64,000 nucleotides of DNA from JACCTU01 sp963798985 (lineage in GTDB: Bacteria; Actinomycetota; Thermoleophilia; Gaiellales; Gaiellaceae), in the NCBI GenBank assembly GCA_963798985.1, contig CAWCVL010000006.1, positions 1 through 64,000 of the forward strand, read 5' to 3'. A model generated the notes under the pieces. The model worked only from the letters and a program-made list of their open reading frames with translations. It was not told where the DNA came from and ran no database searches. Positions 17,928-30,720 of the stretch are shown piece by piece. The translations under genes and the position numbers were made by a program. Within the stretch, counting starts at the first letter, position 1. Each line of letters opens with the position of its first letter.

Positions 17928-19787
17928 CGCTTCGTCGAGGACGCTCCGCCACTCGCCGGGCAGGTCGAGCTCGGGCGGGTCCTGGCCGCGCAGCGGAACG
18001 GCGACCGCGACGTCGTCGCCGCGTAGGAACGCGCACGCATCGTCGCTCAGGTCGAGCGGGCGGTACTCGCCGAACGGACGCCGGCGGCGCAGCGCGAGCG
18101 TTTTCTTGATCACGTGCAGCTTCGGCGGCGGCTGCGCGAGCGCGCGCCGCCGCGCGTCCCAGTCGACCGGCCGTCGGTTGTCAGGGTCGACGAGGTTGAG
18201 CGACTCGAGCTCGTCGCCCTGGTACACGTCGGGCACGCCGGGAACGGTGAGCTTGAGCAGCGTCATCGCGAGCGTGTTCCGCCGCCCGAGCTCCGCGACG
18301 CGCGCGGCGAACGTCCTCGAACCCCTCGGGCGGGTCGGCGATCGCCCGTCGCGCAGCCTCCTTCACGCGCCGCTCGTGCTCCTCGTTCGGCTCGAGCCCA
18401 GTTCGTGTTCACCTTCGCCTCGCGAAGCGCCTTCTCGAGGTAGGCCTCGATGCGCTCGGGCTCGATCGGCCAGGCGCCGACGAGCGTCTGCCAGAGCAGC
18501 TCGTCCTCGTGCGGATCGTCGAGCGCGCGCCACGCCGCGCGGCGCTCGACCCACTCGTCGGCGAGCGCCGCCAGCGCGACGATGCGCGCGCGCACGTCGC
18601 CCGAGCGCTTCGTGTCGTGCGTCTGCGTCGCGAGCAGGTGGTTCGGGAAGCGCGCTTCGCGCTCGAGGTTCGCGCGGTGGAACTCGCTCGACGGGGAGCG
18701 AGAAGCGGCCGGGGTCGCCGCCGACCTCGTTCAGCGCGGTCAGGCGGAAGTAGCGGTAGAACGCGGTGTCCTCGACGCCCTTCGCCATCACGGGCCCGGT
18801 CGTCTGCTGGAAGCGCGTCACGAACTCGTCGTGGCCGCGTTCCTCCAGCAGCAGGATGCCGGCGCAGCGGCTCCGGGAGCGGCTGCCAGCGCCTCGCGGT
18901 CCGCGTCCTCGACGCTGCCCGACCACGGCTCGACGTACGTGCGGTAGACGTGCAGCGCCGCGGCCGCCTCCTCCAGCGGCCGACGTCGCACGCAGCGAGC
19001 GGAGCCTGGTCGAACTCCCGCGCGAAGTCCGTCGCGCGCGAGCTCGAGCTTCGCCTCGTCCGCGATCGCGCGCGAACGAGCGCGTCTCGCCCGTCGACTC
19101 CTCGTACCAGCGCGTGAGCGGCTCCTCGCCGGCCGGGTCGACGAAGAGCGCCGTGACGTCGTTCGCGAACTCGTAGCCGGTCGTGCCCTCGACCGGCCAG
19201 TCGCGTAGGCGCTCGCCCGGCTCGAGGATCTTCTCGACCCAGACGTGCGCGTACGCCCTCGTCGCGGAGCCGTTCGAGGTAGCCGCGCGGGTCGGCGAGC
19301 CCGTCGGGGTGGTCGATGCGCAGCCCGTCGACCAGCCCTTCGCGCACGAGCTCGAGCGCCTTGTGCTGCGTGAGCTCGAAGACCTCCGGGTCCTCCACGC
19401 GCACGCCTGCGAGCTCGTCGATCGTGAAGAAGCGCCGGTACCAGCCGCTCTCCGGGTCCCAGTCGAACACCTTGGCGCGCAGCCGCTCGTCGGCCCACCA
19501 GCGGTTCTCGCTGCTCGCGGCCATGTGGTTCGGGACGACGTCGAGCACCACGCCGAGCCCTGCGCCGGCGAGCTCGCGGAACGCCTCTTCGCCGCCGAGC
19601 TGCTCCGAGACCCGCGTCGGGTCGACGACGTCGTAGCCGTGCGTCGAGCCCGACTGCGCCTCCATGATCGGCGAGAGATAGAGGTGCGAGACGCCGAGCT
19701 CGGTCAGGTACGGGACGAGCTCGCGCGCCTCGCGGAAGCCGAACCCCGGCCGGAGCTGCAGGCGATACGTAGCGTGGAGCGGCGCGC

Positions 19788-19791
<4 letters not shown>
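17895..19791 (-). CDS. treY: Maltooligosyl trehalose synthase, multiple frameshifts
   Basis: TreY isomerises the reducing-end maltose of alpha-glucan chains to trehalose. The N-terminus ATYRLQLRPGFGF, YLSPIMEAQSGSTHGYDVVDP, DVVPNHMA and GLRIDHPDGLADP are clear GH13_26 signatures. The middle and C-terminal pieces (GVEDTAFYRYFRLTALNEVGG, TLLKLTVPGVPDVYQG) lie in other frames, so several indels are present between about 19,280 and 18,290. Start GTG at 19791 overlaps the glgX stop as GTGA. The reconstructed length, about 630 residues, is shorter than many TreY. Its last 33 bases overlap the convergent hisC-like gene. Confidence 0.85.
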
Positions 19792-21903
<2,112 letters not shown>

Positions 21904-21907
<4 letters not shown>

Positions 21908-23386
21908 CGCCGCACCTCGGCGGTCTTCGACTCGAAATCGGCGTGGAGCTCGGCGTTCCCGCGACGCGCGCGGAGCTGCGAGCCGTCGACCTCGACCTCG
22001 ATCTCGCGCGGGAGCTCGCGGCGCAGGGTCGAGCAGCTCGCGGTAGAACGCGCGCAGCTCCTCGTCCGGCTGCGAGCGGTCGAGCTTCGAGGCCTCGAAC
22101 GTCGAACGGGCTTGCGGGTCGGGCACCTCGCCGGAGAGATCGAACTCGCGACGACGACCCTTGCGCGTGGCCTCCGCGATCGCCGGGTCGATGTGGTCGG
22201 TGAAGAACTGGAACGGGCGGCGCTCGCCGTACTCCTCACCCATGAACAGGAGCGGCGTCTGCGGCGCGAAGAGCAGGACCGCGGCACGGAGGCGCAGCTC
22301 GTCTGCGGCCGGCCGGTCTCCGGCGGCGCGGTTGCCGACCTGGTCGTGGTTCTGCGAGCAGACGATCAGGCGCTTCGCCGGCTCGCGGCGCAGCTGCGCG
22401 GCGAGCCCTTCGAGCGACCCGTAGTCCGCGTAGTAGCTCTCGCGCTCCTCGGTGAGAAGTGCGTGCAGCTCGTGGTGGAGCTCGTCGGCCCACTGCGCGT
22501 CGTGTCCCCACTCCTCGATCGGCCGCAGGTCGCCCGTCTCCATCTCCGCGGTCACGAGCGTGCGCGGCTCGATCGCGTGCACGCGCTCGGCGAGCTCGGC
22601 GAGCACGTGTAGCGGCGAGTCGTCGAAGACTGCGTGCGCGGCGTCGAGCCGTAGCCCGTCGACGCCGTAGTCGCGCACCCAAAGCTCCGCGTTCTGGACC
22701 GCCCACTCGCGTACGCCACGCTGCGAATAGTCGAGCGCGTCGCCCCAGAACGTCTCGTGCCGGTCGGTGAAGTACGGGCCGAACGCTCGCAGCGCCTCGT
22801 TGCCCGGGCCGACGTGGTTGTAGACGACGTCGAGCACGACACCGAGGCCCTCGTCGTGCGCCGCTTCGACGAAGCGCGCGAACGCCTCCGGTCCCGCCGT
22901 ACGCCTCGTGCGGCGCAGAGGTGTAGAGCCCGTCATAGCCCCAGCCGCGCGTGCCCGGGGAACGTCGCGATCGGCATCACCTCGACCGCGGTCACGCCGA
23001 GCTCGGCGAGCGCGCCAAGGTGCCGGATCGCCCCGTCGAACGTGCCCTCCTCGGTGAACGTCCCGACGTGCAGCTCGTAGAGCACGAGCTCGTCGAGCGT
23101 CGAGGCCGATCGGTTCGAGGTCGAACTGCGCGGTGTCAAGGATGCGCGAAGGGCCGCGGACGCCGGCCGGCTGCCACCGCGACGCGGGGTCGGGCCACTC
23201 GTGACCGTCCACGACGTAGAGATAGTCGTCGCCGTGGCGCGCAGGCGCCTCGCCACGCCAGAAGCCTTCCTCGGCGCCTTCGAGCGCGTGCTCGCCTCCG
23301 TTCACGCGCACGGCAAGGGAGGACGCCGCCGGCGCCCACACCTCGAAGTCCACGACCTTCTCGTCGCGAGGAACGGCGCCGAGCAC
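21904..23386 (-). CDS. treZ: Maltooligosyl trehalose trehalohydrolase, several frameshifts
   Basis: TreZ releases free trehalose from the TreY product. Pieces in three frames give an N-terminal FEVWAPAASSLAVRVNGG carbohydrate-binding domain and LYELHVGTFTEEGTF, then GWGYDG, DVVYNHVGPGN, GVDGLRLDAAHAVFDD, ICSQNHDQVGNR-like CSQNHDQVGNRAAGDR, and PLLFMGEEYGE. This order is typical of GH13_10. Indels are inferred near 23,105 (GCC read as GGCC), 22,942 (a lost CG pair), 22,891 and 22,036 (extra G or C). The start is GTG at 23386; GTG at 23353 is an alternative. It leads the treZ-glgX-treY operon. Confidence 0.85.
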
Positions 23387-23397
23387 ATCGCGCGACG

Positions 23398-23994
23398 TTA
23401 CCCGCGCGTCCCTTCGAGGCGCGCGCGTTCGCGCGGCTTCCCGACGGCCGGGTCGCGGTCGCGACCGGCCGTAACGTCGTTGCTCTCGATCCGCGAACGG
23501 GACGGACCGAACGGCTCCTTCGGGGGGCCGAGGTCGTGCTCGGGCTCGCCGTCACCGCCGACGGAACCCTGTACGCCAGCGAGGGGACGACGGTCGTGCG
23601 TCGCGGCCCGGCGGGCGGCCGGGAGGTCGTCGCAGGGGGCTTCGAAGGCGTGCACGGCCTGCTCGCGACGGCGGACGGCGTGCTGGCCGCGGACGCGTTC
23701 GCGGGGGACGTCGTGCTCGTCGAGGCGGCGGGGCGAAAGCGTGTCGTCGCGTCCGGGCTCGGCAACCCGTCGTACCTCGCCCGCGGCGCCGACGGGGCGA
23801 TCTACCTGACTGAGTTCGCATCGGCGCGCGTGAGCAGGCTCGCAGCGTCAGGCGCGGTCACGCGGGTCGCCGATGTCGCGTCGCCCGCCGGGATCGCCGC
23901 GGGTCTCGACGGAGCGCTCCTCGTCGCGACGCTGTCCGGTCGCATCGTTCGCGTGCGTCCGGCGACCGGCGGCGTCCGGACCGTGTATCCCTAG
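23398..23994 (+). CDS. NHL/SMP-30-like beta-propeller repeat protein, start unresolved
   Basis: About 198 residues of repeated LxxxxDGxLxVxxxxxVVRL-like blades are visible (ARLPDGRVAVATG, VTADGTLYASEG, GADGAIYLTEF, GLDGALLVATLSG). This fits a beta-propeller of the NHL, Vgb or SMP-30 type with about four to five blades, rather few for a closed propeller. No ATG, GTG or TTG occurs in frame between the treZ start region and the first blade, so the 5' end is missing, shifted or misread. It lies between the divergent treZ and convergent glgB and overlaps the glgB stop by 4 bases. Function unknown; a lactonase or regulatory role is speculative. Confidence 0.6.
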   Translation, partial: LPARPFEARAFARLPDGRVAVATGRNVVALDPRTGRTERLLRGAEVVLGLAVTADGTLYASEGTTVVRRGPAGGREVVAGGFEGVHGLLATADGVLAADAFAGDVVLVEAAGRKRVVASGLGNPSYLARGADGAIYLTEFASARVSRLAASGAVTRVADVASPAGIAAGLDGALLVATLSGRIVRVRPATGGVRTVYP

Positions 23995-25874
23995 GTCTTC
24001 GCCGTCGACTCGGGCACGAACCAACACACCGCGAGCGGCGGCAGCGTGAGCTCCGCGGAGAACGGCTGGTCGTGCCAGCCGTCCGGCTCGGCCTCGACGC
24101 CGCCGAGATTGCCGACGTCGCCGCCGCCGTAGTAGGTCGAGTCGGTGTTCAGCACCTCCACCCAGCGGCCGTCGGCGGGGAAGCCGACCCGATAGCTCTC
24201 CCGCACCTCTGGGGAGAGGTTGCAGACGCAGACGAGCGGTGGCGTCGCACCGAGCCCGTAGCGGGCGAAGGCGAGCACGTTGCGCGCCGCGTCGTTCGGC
24301 TCGAGCCAGCGGAACCCGGCGGGCTCGTGGTCGACCTCCCAGAGCGCCGGGTGCTCTCGGTACAGCCGGTTGAGCGTCCGCACGAGCTGCTGCATGCCTG
24401 CGTGCTCGGGCTGCTCGAGCAGGTGCCAGTCGAGCGAGCGGTCGTGCGACCACTCCTGCTCCTGCGCGAGCTCGCCGCCCATGAAGAGCAGCTTCTTGCC
24501 GGGGTGCGCCCACATGTACGCGTAGAGCGCGCGCAGGTTCGCGAACTGCTGCCACCGGTCGCCCGGCATCTTCGAGAGCAGCGATCCCTTGCCGTGCACG
24601 ACCTCGTCGTGCGAGAGCGGAAGGACGAAGTTCTCGCTGAAGGCGTACATGAGCGAGAACGTGAGCTGGTGGTGGTGATAGCGACGGTGAATCGGATCTC
24701 GACGGAAGTAGTCGAGCGTGTCGTGCATCCAGCCCATGTTCCACTTGAACCCGAACCCGAGGCCGCCGAGGTACGTCGGCTGCGAGACACCGGGCCATGC
24801 GGTCGACTCTTCCGCAGCGGAGATCACGCCCGGCTCGCGGCTGTGCACGACCTCGTTCAGCTCTTTGAGAAACGACACCGCGTCCAGGTCCTCGCGCCCG
24901 CCGAACGCGTTCGGGACCCACTCGCCCTCCCGCCGCGAGTAGTCGAGGTAGAGCATCGACGCAACGGCGTCGACGCGCAGGCCGTCGATGTGGAACTCGC
25001 GCAACCAGAACAGCGCCGACGCGAGGAGGAAGTTCCGCACCTCGTGCCGCGAGTAGTTGAAGACCAGCGTGCCCCAGTCCGGATGAGCGCCGCGGCGCGG
25101 GTCGTCGTGCTCGTAGAGCGCCGTCCCGTCGAAGCGTGCGAGCGCCCAGTCGTCGCGCGGGAAGTGCGCCGGCACCCAGTCGAGGATCACGCCGAGGCCG
25201 CGCTGGTGCAGGTAGTCGACGAACCAGCGGAAGTCGTCCGGCGAGCCGAACCGCGACGTGGGCGCGAAGAAACCGGTCACCTGATAGCCCCAGGAGCCAG
25301 AGAACGGGTGCTCGAGGATCGGCATCAGCTCGACGTGCGTGAAGCCGAGATCGAGCGCGTAGTCGGCGAGCTCCTTCCCGAGCTCCCGGTACGTCAGCGA
25401 GCGGTTGTCCTCGAGCGGGTTGCGCCGCCACGACCCGAGGTGCACCTCGTAGACCGACATCGGCCCGCGGTGCGGCTCCGAGGCGCGCCGACGCGAAACC
25501 CAATCGTCGTCGCGCCACGTGTGCTCAGGCCGGTGGACGATCGACGCCGTGTGCGGCGGGACCTCCGCTGCGAAGGCCAACGGGTCGGATTTGAGCTTCA
25601 CCGTGCCGTCGGCCTGGACGACCTGGAACTTGTAGGGCTGCTCAGGCCCCGCGCCGTCGACGACTGCCTCCCAGATCCCGGACTCGCCGAGGTTCTGCAT
25701 CGGCGTCGGCTGCCAGTCGTTGAAGTCGCCGACGACCGCGACGGCGCGAGCGTTCGGCGCCCACACCGCGAACGAGACGCCTCCTTCGCGCACGTGCGCG
25801 CCGAGCACCTCGTAGAGCCGCTCGTGGCGACCCTCGCCGGCGAGGTACAGGTCGATCTCGCCGAAGACGCTCAT
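23991..25874 (-). CDS. glgB: 1,4-alpha-glucan branching enzyme
   Basis: GlgB introduces alpha-1,6 branches. The intact 627-residue protein has the N-terminal CBM48-like VSFAVWAPNARAVAVVGDFN. The GH13 motifs follow: FTHVELMPI, GVILDWVPAHF, GLRVDAVASMLY (Asp nucleophile), ISAAEESTAWP (Glu acid/base) and LPLSHDEVVHGK. The extra N-terminal domain of about 100 residues found in long actinobacterial GlgB is absent, so this is the short type. It is the last gene of glgE-treS-mak-glgB, and its ATG overlaps the maltokinase stop as ATGA. Confidence 0.97.
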   Translation of the reverse strand: MSVFGEIDLYLAGEGRHERLYEVLGAHVREGGVSFAVWAPNARAVAVVGDFNDWQPTPMQNLGESGIWEAVVDGAGPEQPYKFQVVQADGTVKLKSDPLAFAAEVPPHTASIVHRPEHTWRDDDWVSRRRASEPHRGPMSVYEVHLGSWRRNPLEDNRSLTYRELGKELADYALDLGFTHVELMPILEHPFSGSWGYQVTGFFAPTSRFGSPDDFRWFVDYLHQRGLGVILDWVPAHFPRDDWALARFDGTALYEHDDPRRGAHPDWGTLVFNYSRHEVRNFLLASALFWLREFHIDGLRVDAVASMLYLDYSRREGEWVPNAFGGREDLDAVSFLKELNEVVHSREPGVISAAEESTAWPGVSQPTYLGGLGFGFKWNMGWMHDTLDYFRRDPIHRRYHHHQLTFSLMYAFSENFVLPLSHDEVVHGKGSLLSKMPGDRWQQFANLRALYAYMWAHPGKKLLFMGGELAQEQEWSHDRSLDWHLLEQPEHAGMQQLVRTLNRLYREHPALWEVDHEPAGFRWLEPNDAARNVLAFARYGLGATPPLVCVCNLSPEVRESYRVGFPADGRWVEVLNTDSTYYGGGDVGNLGGVEAEPDGWHDQPFSAELTLPPLAVCWFVPESTAKT

Positions 25875-27247
25875 ACCGCCGCCCGCTCGAGCAGCCGCGC
25901 GATTCCCAGCACCGGGATGCGCACCCAGCCGGGCCGGTTGTCGAGCTCGTAGCGCAGCTCGTACACCGCTTTCTCGAGCTCGAACACGGCGAGCAGCCGG
26001 TCGAGCGCCGAGCCTGACGGGATCAGGTTCGAGTCCACCTTGGAGAGATACCCGAGCAGAAAGGCGTCACGCGCGCGCTGCTCCCAGCCGTCGGGCGGCT
26101 CGACGCCGTGCTCGATTTCTGCCGCGCTCGCCGCGTACGCGAACGAGCGGAGCATCCCCGCCACATCGCGAAGCGGGGAGCGCTTGCGCCGCCGGTCGAC
26201 GATCGGCCGCGCCGGCTCGCCCTCGAAGTCGAGGATCACCCAGCCGGAGTCCGTCCAGAGCGCCTGGCCGAGGTGGTAGTCGCCGTGGGTGCGGATCACC
26301 TTGCCGACATCGCCGGCGTGCGAGAGCCCGCGCAGCTGCTCGCGCACCTCCTCGCCGCGCCCGGCGATCGCCTCGAGCTCGGGGAGGTCGGGCAGCGACA
26401 CGAAGAGCGCCTCGATCTCCTCGTCCACGCTCGCGGTGAGCAGCCCGAGCGATTCCGCGCTCGGTTCCTCGGGCGCGAAGCTCGGGTCGCTCTGATCGGA
26501 GGCGAGCACGGAGTGCATCGCGCCGGTCGTCTCGCCGAGCAGCCTCAGCCGCTCGACAAATGCGTCGCCTTCCCCGTTGCGGAGCGCCTCGAGCGCGAGC
26601 TCCCAGCCGTCGCCCTCACCAGGGACGTAATCCTGCGCGACTGCGAGCGTCGCCTCCAGCGGCGTGCCGAGGTACGCGGCCCAGCCCTCGAGCGAGGCGA
26701 TCGACGGGAAGCCGCGGTCGGTGAGGAAGCGGAGGAGCTCGAGCTCCGGGTTCACGCCTGCCTCGATGCGCCGGTAGACCTTGAGCACGAGGTCGTCGTC
26801 GAAGACGAGCGAGGTGTTCGACTGCTCGCGACCCATCGGCCGGACGCTCTCGAGCGAGCCGGCTGCTTCTCCGGTAGCGCGGAACTCGACCATCGCCTCG
26901 CCGCCTGCGACGTCGGCCTGCCGGCGCATGCACTGGACGAGCTCGCGCGCGAGCTCCGGATCGGCAAGCGCGTCGTAGGCGACCCAGCCCTCGACCTCCG
27001 CGATCCCGTCCTTCCACTCGCGCCGAAAGCCGAGCGGCACCTGGTAGAGCTCGTGCGTGCCGGGATGGAACCGGATCTCGACGATCGCGAGCGCGAGCAG
27101 CGGCTCCTCCGTGCGCACGACCGGCGCGGCGACGACCTGGAAGTGCGCGATCTCGCGCGACTTGGCGCCGAACCAGCGCTGCGACAGCACGAACTCGCGC
27201 AGAGCTTCCTCCGGGATCGAGAGCGCGAGATGATGTGGCGCGGTCAC
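25871..27247 (-). CDS. mak: Maltokinase
   Basis: Maltokinase makes maltose 1-phosphate, the GlgE donor, from maltose and ATP. The 458-residue protein has the Pep2-type N-terminal domain with WFGAKSREI near residues 24-32. The aminoglycoside-phosphotransferase-like catalytic loop THGDYHLGQ lies near 318-326, and the metal-binding ILDFEGEPARP soon after, then RDVAGMLRSFAYA. GTG at 27247 is preferred because it overlaps the treS TGA as GTGA; the longer open frame upstream shadows treS. In many actinobacteria this domain is fused to TreS, but here the two are separate genes. Confidence 0.95.
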   Translation of the reverse strand: MTAPHHLALSIPEEALREFVLSQRWFGAKSREIAHFQVVAAPVVRTEEPLLALAIVEIRFHPGTHELYQVPLGFRREWKDGIAEVEGWVAYDALADPELARELVQCMRRQADVAGGEAMVEFRATGEAAGSLESVRPMGREQSNTSLVFDDDLVLKVYRRIEAGVNPELELLRFLTDRGFPSIASLEGWAAYLGTPLEATLAVAQDYVPGEGDGWELALEALRNGEGDAFVERLRLLGETTGAMHSVLASDQSDPSFAPEEPSAESLGLLTASVDEEIEALFVSLPDLPELEAIAGRGEEVREQLRGLSHAGDVGKVIRTHGDYHLGQALWTDSGWVILDFEGEPARPIVDRRRKRSPLRDVAGMLRSFAYAASAAEIEHGVEPPDGWEQRARDAFLLGYLSKVDSNLIPSGSALDRLLAVFELEKAVYELRYELDNRPGWVRIPVLGIARLLERAAV

Positions 27248-28908
27248 ACGTCCTCCGGTGGCCGCAGCTGGAACCAGAAGAAGTCGCGCTGCCCGAGCGT
27301 GAGGAGGTACGGGAGCTCGCCGACCGGCGGGAACGCCGTTCGACCGAACATCTCTTCCGGCACCATCCCGCGGAATCGTGCCAGGTCGAGCTCGACGGCC
27401 TGCGCGGAACGCGCGACGTTGTGCACGCAGAGGACGATGTCGTCCTCGTAGCGGCGCACGTGCGCGAAGACCCGCTGGTTCGACGTCTCCAACGGCTCGT
27501 AGGTGCCGAGACCGAACACCGGGTGCTGCTTGCGCAGCGCGATGAAGCGGCGGATCCACCGCAAGAGCGACGTCGGCGTCCGCAGCTGCGCCTCCACGTT
27601 GACTGCCTGGTAGCCGTACACCGGGTCCATCAGCGGCGGTAGGTAGAGCTGCGCGAAGTCGGCGCGCGAGAAGCCGCCGTTGCGATCGCCCGTCCACTGC
27701 ATCGGCGTCCGCACGCCGTCGCGGTCGCCGAGAAAGATGTTGTCGCCCATCCCGACCTCGTCGCCGTAGTAGAGAACAGGCGAGCCGGGGAGCGAGAACA
27801 TGATCGCGTGGAGCAGCTGGATCTCGTCACGGCCGCCGTCGAGTAGCGGTGCGAGCCTGCGGCGGATCCCGAGGTTCAACTTCATCCGCGGGTCCTTGGC
27901 GTACTCGTTGTACATGTAGTCCCGCTCGTCGTCGGTGACCATCTCGAGCGTCAACTCGTCGTGGTTGCGGAGGAACAGGCCCCACTGGCAATTCTCGGGA
28001 ATCGGCGGCGTTCGCTCCAGGATCTCGTAGATCGGCGTCGCGTCCTCGCGACGCAGCGCCATGAACATGCGCGGCATGACGGGGAAGTGGAAGCACATGT
28101 GGCACTCGTCGCCGTCGCCGAAGTACTCGACGACATCCTCGGGCCACTGGTTCGCCTCGGCGAGGAGCACCTTGTCCGCGTAGTTCGCGTCGATCTCCTC
28201 GCGCACACGCCTCAGATAGTCGTGCGACTCGGGGAGGTTCTCGCCGTTCGTTCCGTCGCGCTCGTACAGGTACGGGATCGCGTCCATCCGGAACCCGTCG
28301 ATGCCGAGGTCGAGCCAGAAGCGCAGGACGTCGAGCATCGCCTGCTGCACTTCCGGGTTGTCGTAGTTCAGGTCGGGCTGGTGCGAGAAGAACCGGTGCC
28401 AGAAGTACTGGCCGCGCACGGGGTCCCACGTCCAGTTGGACGGCTCGGTGTCGAGGAAGATGATCCGCGCTTCCTGCCAGGGCTCGTCGGTGTCCGACCA
28501 GACGTACCAGTCGCCGTACGGGCCTTCGCGGTCGGAGCGCGACGCCTGGAACCACGGGTGATCGCTCGACGTGTGGTTCATCACGAGGTCGGCGATGACG
28601 CGGATCCCACGCTGGTGCGCCGCCTCGATCAGCTGGCGAAAGTCCTCGACCGTGCCGTAGTCCTCGTGGACGTTCGTGAAGTCCGCGATGTCGTAGCCGC
28701 CGTCGCGAAGCGGCGACGGGTAGAGCGGCAGCAGCCACAGGCAGTCGACGCCGAGCCACTGCAGGTAGTCGAGCTTGTCGGTGACGCCGCGCAGGTCGCC
28801 GGAGCCGTCATCGTTGCCGTCGTAGAACGCCCGCGTGTGAATTTCATAAAAGACAGCGTGCTTGAACCAGAGCGGATCGCTCTCGAACCACTGGCCCGGT
28901 TCGCTCAT
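27244..28908 (-). CDS. treS: Trehalose synthase / maltose glucosylmutase
   Basis: TreS interconverts trehalose and maltose. The 554-residue GH13_16 protein starts WFESDPLWFKHAVFYEIHTR. It has DLVMNHTS, GIDGFRMDAIPYLYERDGT, LLAEANQWPEDVVEYFGDGDE and LRNHDELTLEMV, all characteristic of TreS and not of plain amylases. It is complete and unbroken. ATG at 28908 overlaps the glgE stop (ATGA). The longer frame upstream covers glgE in the wrong frame and is not part of the protein. Confidence 0.96.
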   Translation of the reverse strand: MSEPGQWFESDPLWFKHAVFYEIHTRAFYDGNDDGSGDLRGVTDKLDYLQWLGVDCLWLLPLYPSPLRDGGYDIADFTNVHEDYGTVEDFRQLIEAAHQRGIRVIADLVMNHTSSDHPWFQASRSDREGPYGDWYVWSDTDEPWQEARIIFLDTEPSNWTWDPVRGQYFWHRFFSHQPDLNYDNPEVQQAMLDVLRFWLDLGIDGFRMDAIPYLYERDGTNGENLPESHDYLRRVREEIDANYADKVLLAEANQWPEDVVEYFGDGDECHMCFHFPVMPRMFMALRREDATPIYEILERTPPIPENCQWGLFLRNHDELTLEMVTDDERDYMYNEYAKDPRMKLNLGIRRRLAPLLDGGRDEIQLLHAIMFSLPGSPVLYYGDEVGMGDNIFLGDRDGVRTPMQWTGDRNGGFSRADFAQLYLPPLMDPVYGYQAVNVEAQLRTPTSLLRWIRRFIALRKQHPVFGLGTYEPLETSNQRVFAHVRRYEDDIVLCVHNVARSAQAVELDLARFRGMVPEEMFGRTAFPPVGELPYLLTLGQRDFFWFQLRPPEDV

Positions 28909-30714
28909 GCGACCCTCAGCACGTGCGACTGTCCCGGCTCGAGGCGCACGAAGTTGCGGCCCGTCTGCCACGTGAACGTCTCGTCGGTCAGCAGCTCCTC
29001 GGCGTGGAAGGCCGGCGCGAGGCCGAGCGCGGCGGGCAGCACGGCAACGCCTTCGCGGGCCTCGAACGGGTCGGTGTTCACGACGACCACGATCGTGTTC
29101 GAGCCGCGCCGTTTCGTGTAGGCGAAGAGGTGCTGGCTCTCGGTCTCGAGCACCGTGATGTTTCCGAAGCGCTGGAGTGCGGGGTTCGCGCGACGCAGCT
29201 CGTTCAACCGTCGCACAAGCGGCAGCAGCTCGCCGTCGAGCTCGCGCTCCTTCACCTCGTACTTCTCCGAGTCGAGGTACTCCTCGCTCCCCGCCCGCAC
29301 GGCCACGTTCTCGCCGCGCTCGAAGCCCGAGTAGATCCCGTACGAGCCACCGAGCGTGGCTGCGAGCACGAGCCGTGCCTCGAACGCCGGGCGACCGCCT
29401 TCCTGCAGGTACGCGTGCAAGATGTCGGGCGTGTTCGCGAAGAAGTTCGGCCGGTAGAAGTCGCGCCACCCGAGCAGCTGCTCGACGAACTCCTGCAGCT
29501 CCCAGCGCGTGTTCTTCCACGTGAAGTACGTGTAGGACTGCGAGAAGCCGAGCTTGGCGAGCGTCGTCATCATCGCGGGCGCGGTGAACGCCTCGGACAG
29601 GAACACGACGTCGGGGTCGGCGGTGCGCACTTCCGAGATCAGCCACGCCCAGAACGGGACAGGCTTCGTGTGCGGGTTGTCGACCCGAAAGACCTTGACT
29701 CCGCGGTCGACCCAGAAGCGCACCGCGTCGAGGAGCGCCTGCCAGAGGTCGCGCCAGTCGTCAGCGCCGAAGTTGACGTTGTAGATGTCCTGGTAGCGCT
29801 TCGGGGGGTTCTCCGCGTACTTCAGCGTGCCGTCGGGGCGGCGGTGGAACCACTCCGGATGTTCGCGCAACCACGGGTGGTCCGGCGAGCACTGGATCGC
29901 AAAGTCGAGCGCGACCTCCAGGCCGTGCTTGCGGGCGCGCGCGACGAGCCGTTCGAACTCCTCGAGCGTGCCGAGCTCGGGAGCGACCGCGGTGTGCCCG
30001 CCTGCTCTCCCTCCGATCGCCCACGGGCTGCCGACGTCGCCCGCCTCGCCGTGTCAGCGTGTTGTTCTTTCCCTTCCTGTTCGTGATCCCGATCGGGTGG
30101 ATCGGCGGCAGGTAGACGACGTCGAAGCCGAGCTCTGCCAGCTCCGGCAGGACGCGCTCGACACCGACGAAGCCGCCCCACGAGCGCGGGAAGAGCTCGT
30201 ACCACGAGCCGAACGCCGCGAGCTCGCGATCGACGTCCACCTCGAACGTCTCGGACCAGGTCTTCTCGCTCCGGTCGCCCGGCTTGGCGGCCAGCGCCTC
30301 CGCGAGCGTGAGCGAGTCGCGGCCGAGGAGCACGGCCCCCTCCGCGAGCTCGGAGGCGAGGTCGTCCTGGCCGGCGTCGTGCTTCCGTTGCACCTCTCGC
30401 CGGTACGACGCGACGCGGTCGACCCACGCCTCGATCCGGAAGCACCAACGACCGGGGGCGTCGACCTCGAAGCCTCCTGCAAAACGGTCGTTCCCGACCG
30501 CCTCGAGCCGGGACTCCCGCCAGCGCGTCGCACCGGGCGCCTTGAACCGAACGGCCGCGCCGAGGACCTCGTGGCCGTCGCGCACGATCGTCGCCCCCAC
30601 CTCGACGCGGTCGCCGACGACGCTCTTGGCCGGAAAGCGACCGCAGTCGACCTGCGGCTCCACCGCCTGGACGAGGATGCTGCGCGGCGGATCGGTCGAA
30701 TCCGGTAGGGACAT
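28905..30714 (-). CDS. glgE: Alpha-1,4-glucan:maltose-1-phosphate maltosyltransferase, one frameshift
   Basis: GlgE adds maltosyl units from maltose 1-phosphate to alpha-glucan ends. The N-terminal piece has VDCGRFPAKSVVGDRVEVGA, TWSETFEVDVDRE, GSWYELFPRSW and YLPPIHPIGITNRKGKNN. The C-terminal piece has AIQCSPDHPWLREHPEWF, VKVFRVDNPHTKP (Asp nucleophile), DVVFLSEAFTAP (Glu), and the NTRWELQEF region. The break is one extra base near 30,050; the span is a multiple of three plus one, about 602 residues when corrected. The ATG start at 30714 is separated by 3 bases from the divergent malQ start. First gene of the operon. Confidence 0.92.
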
Positions 30715-30720
30715 GGCGTG
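30712..30720. promoter_or_regulatory. Divergent start pair glgE/malQ with a 3-base gap
   Basis: The complement of the glgE ATG (30712-30714) and the malQ GTG (30718-30720) are separated only by GGC. Promoters and ribosome sites for each gene must therefore lie inside the coding sequence of the other, or the mRNAs are leaderless. Both N-termini begin very close to family-conserved sequence, so neither start can move inward by more than a few codons. Confidence 0.7.
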
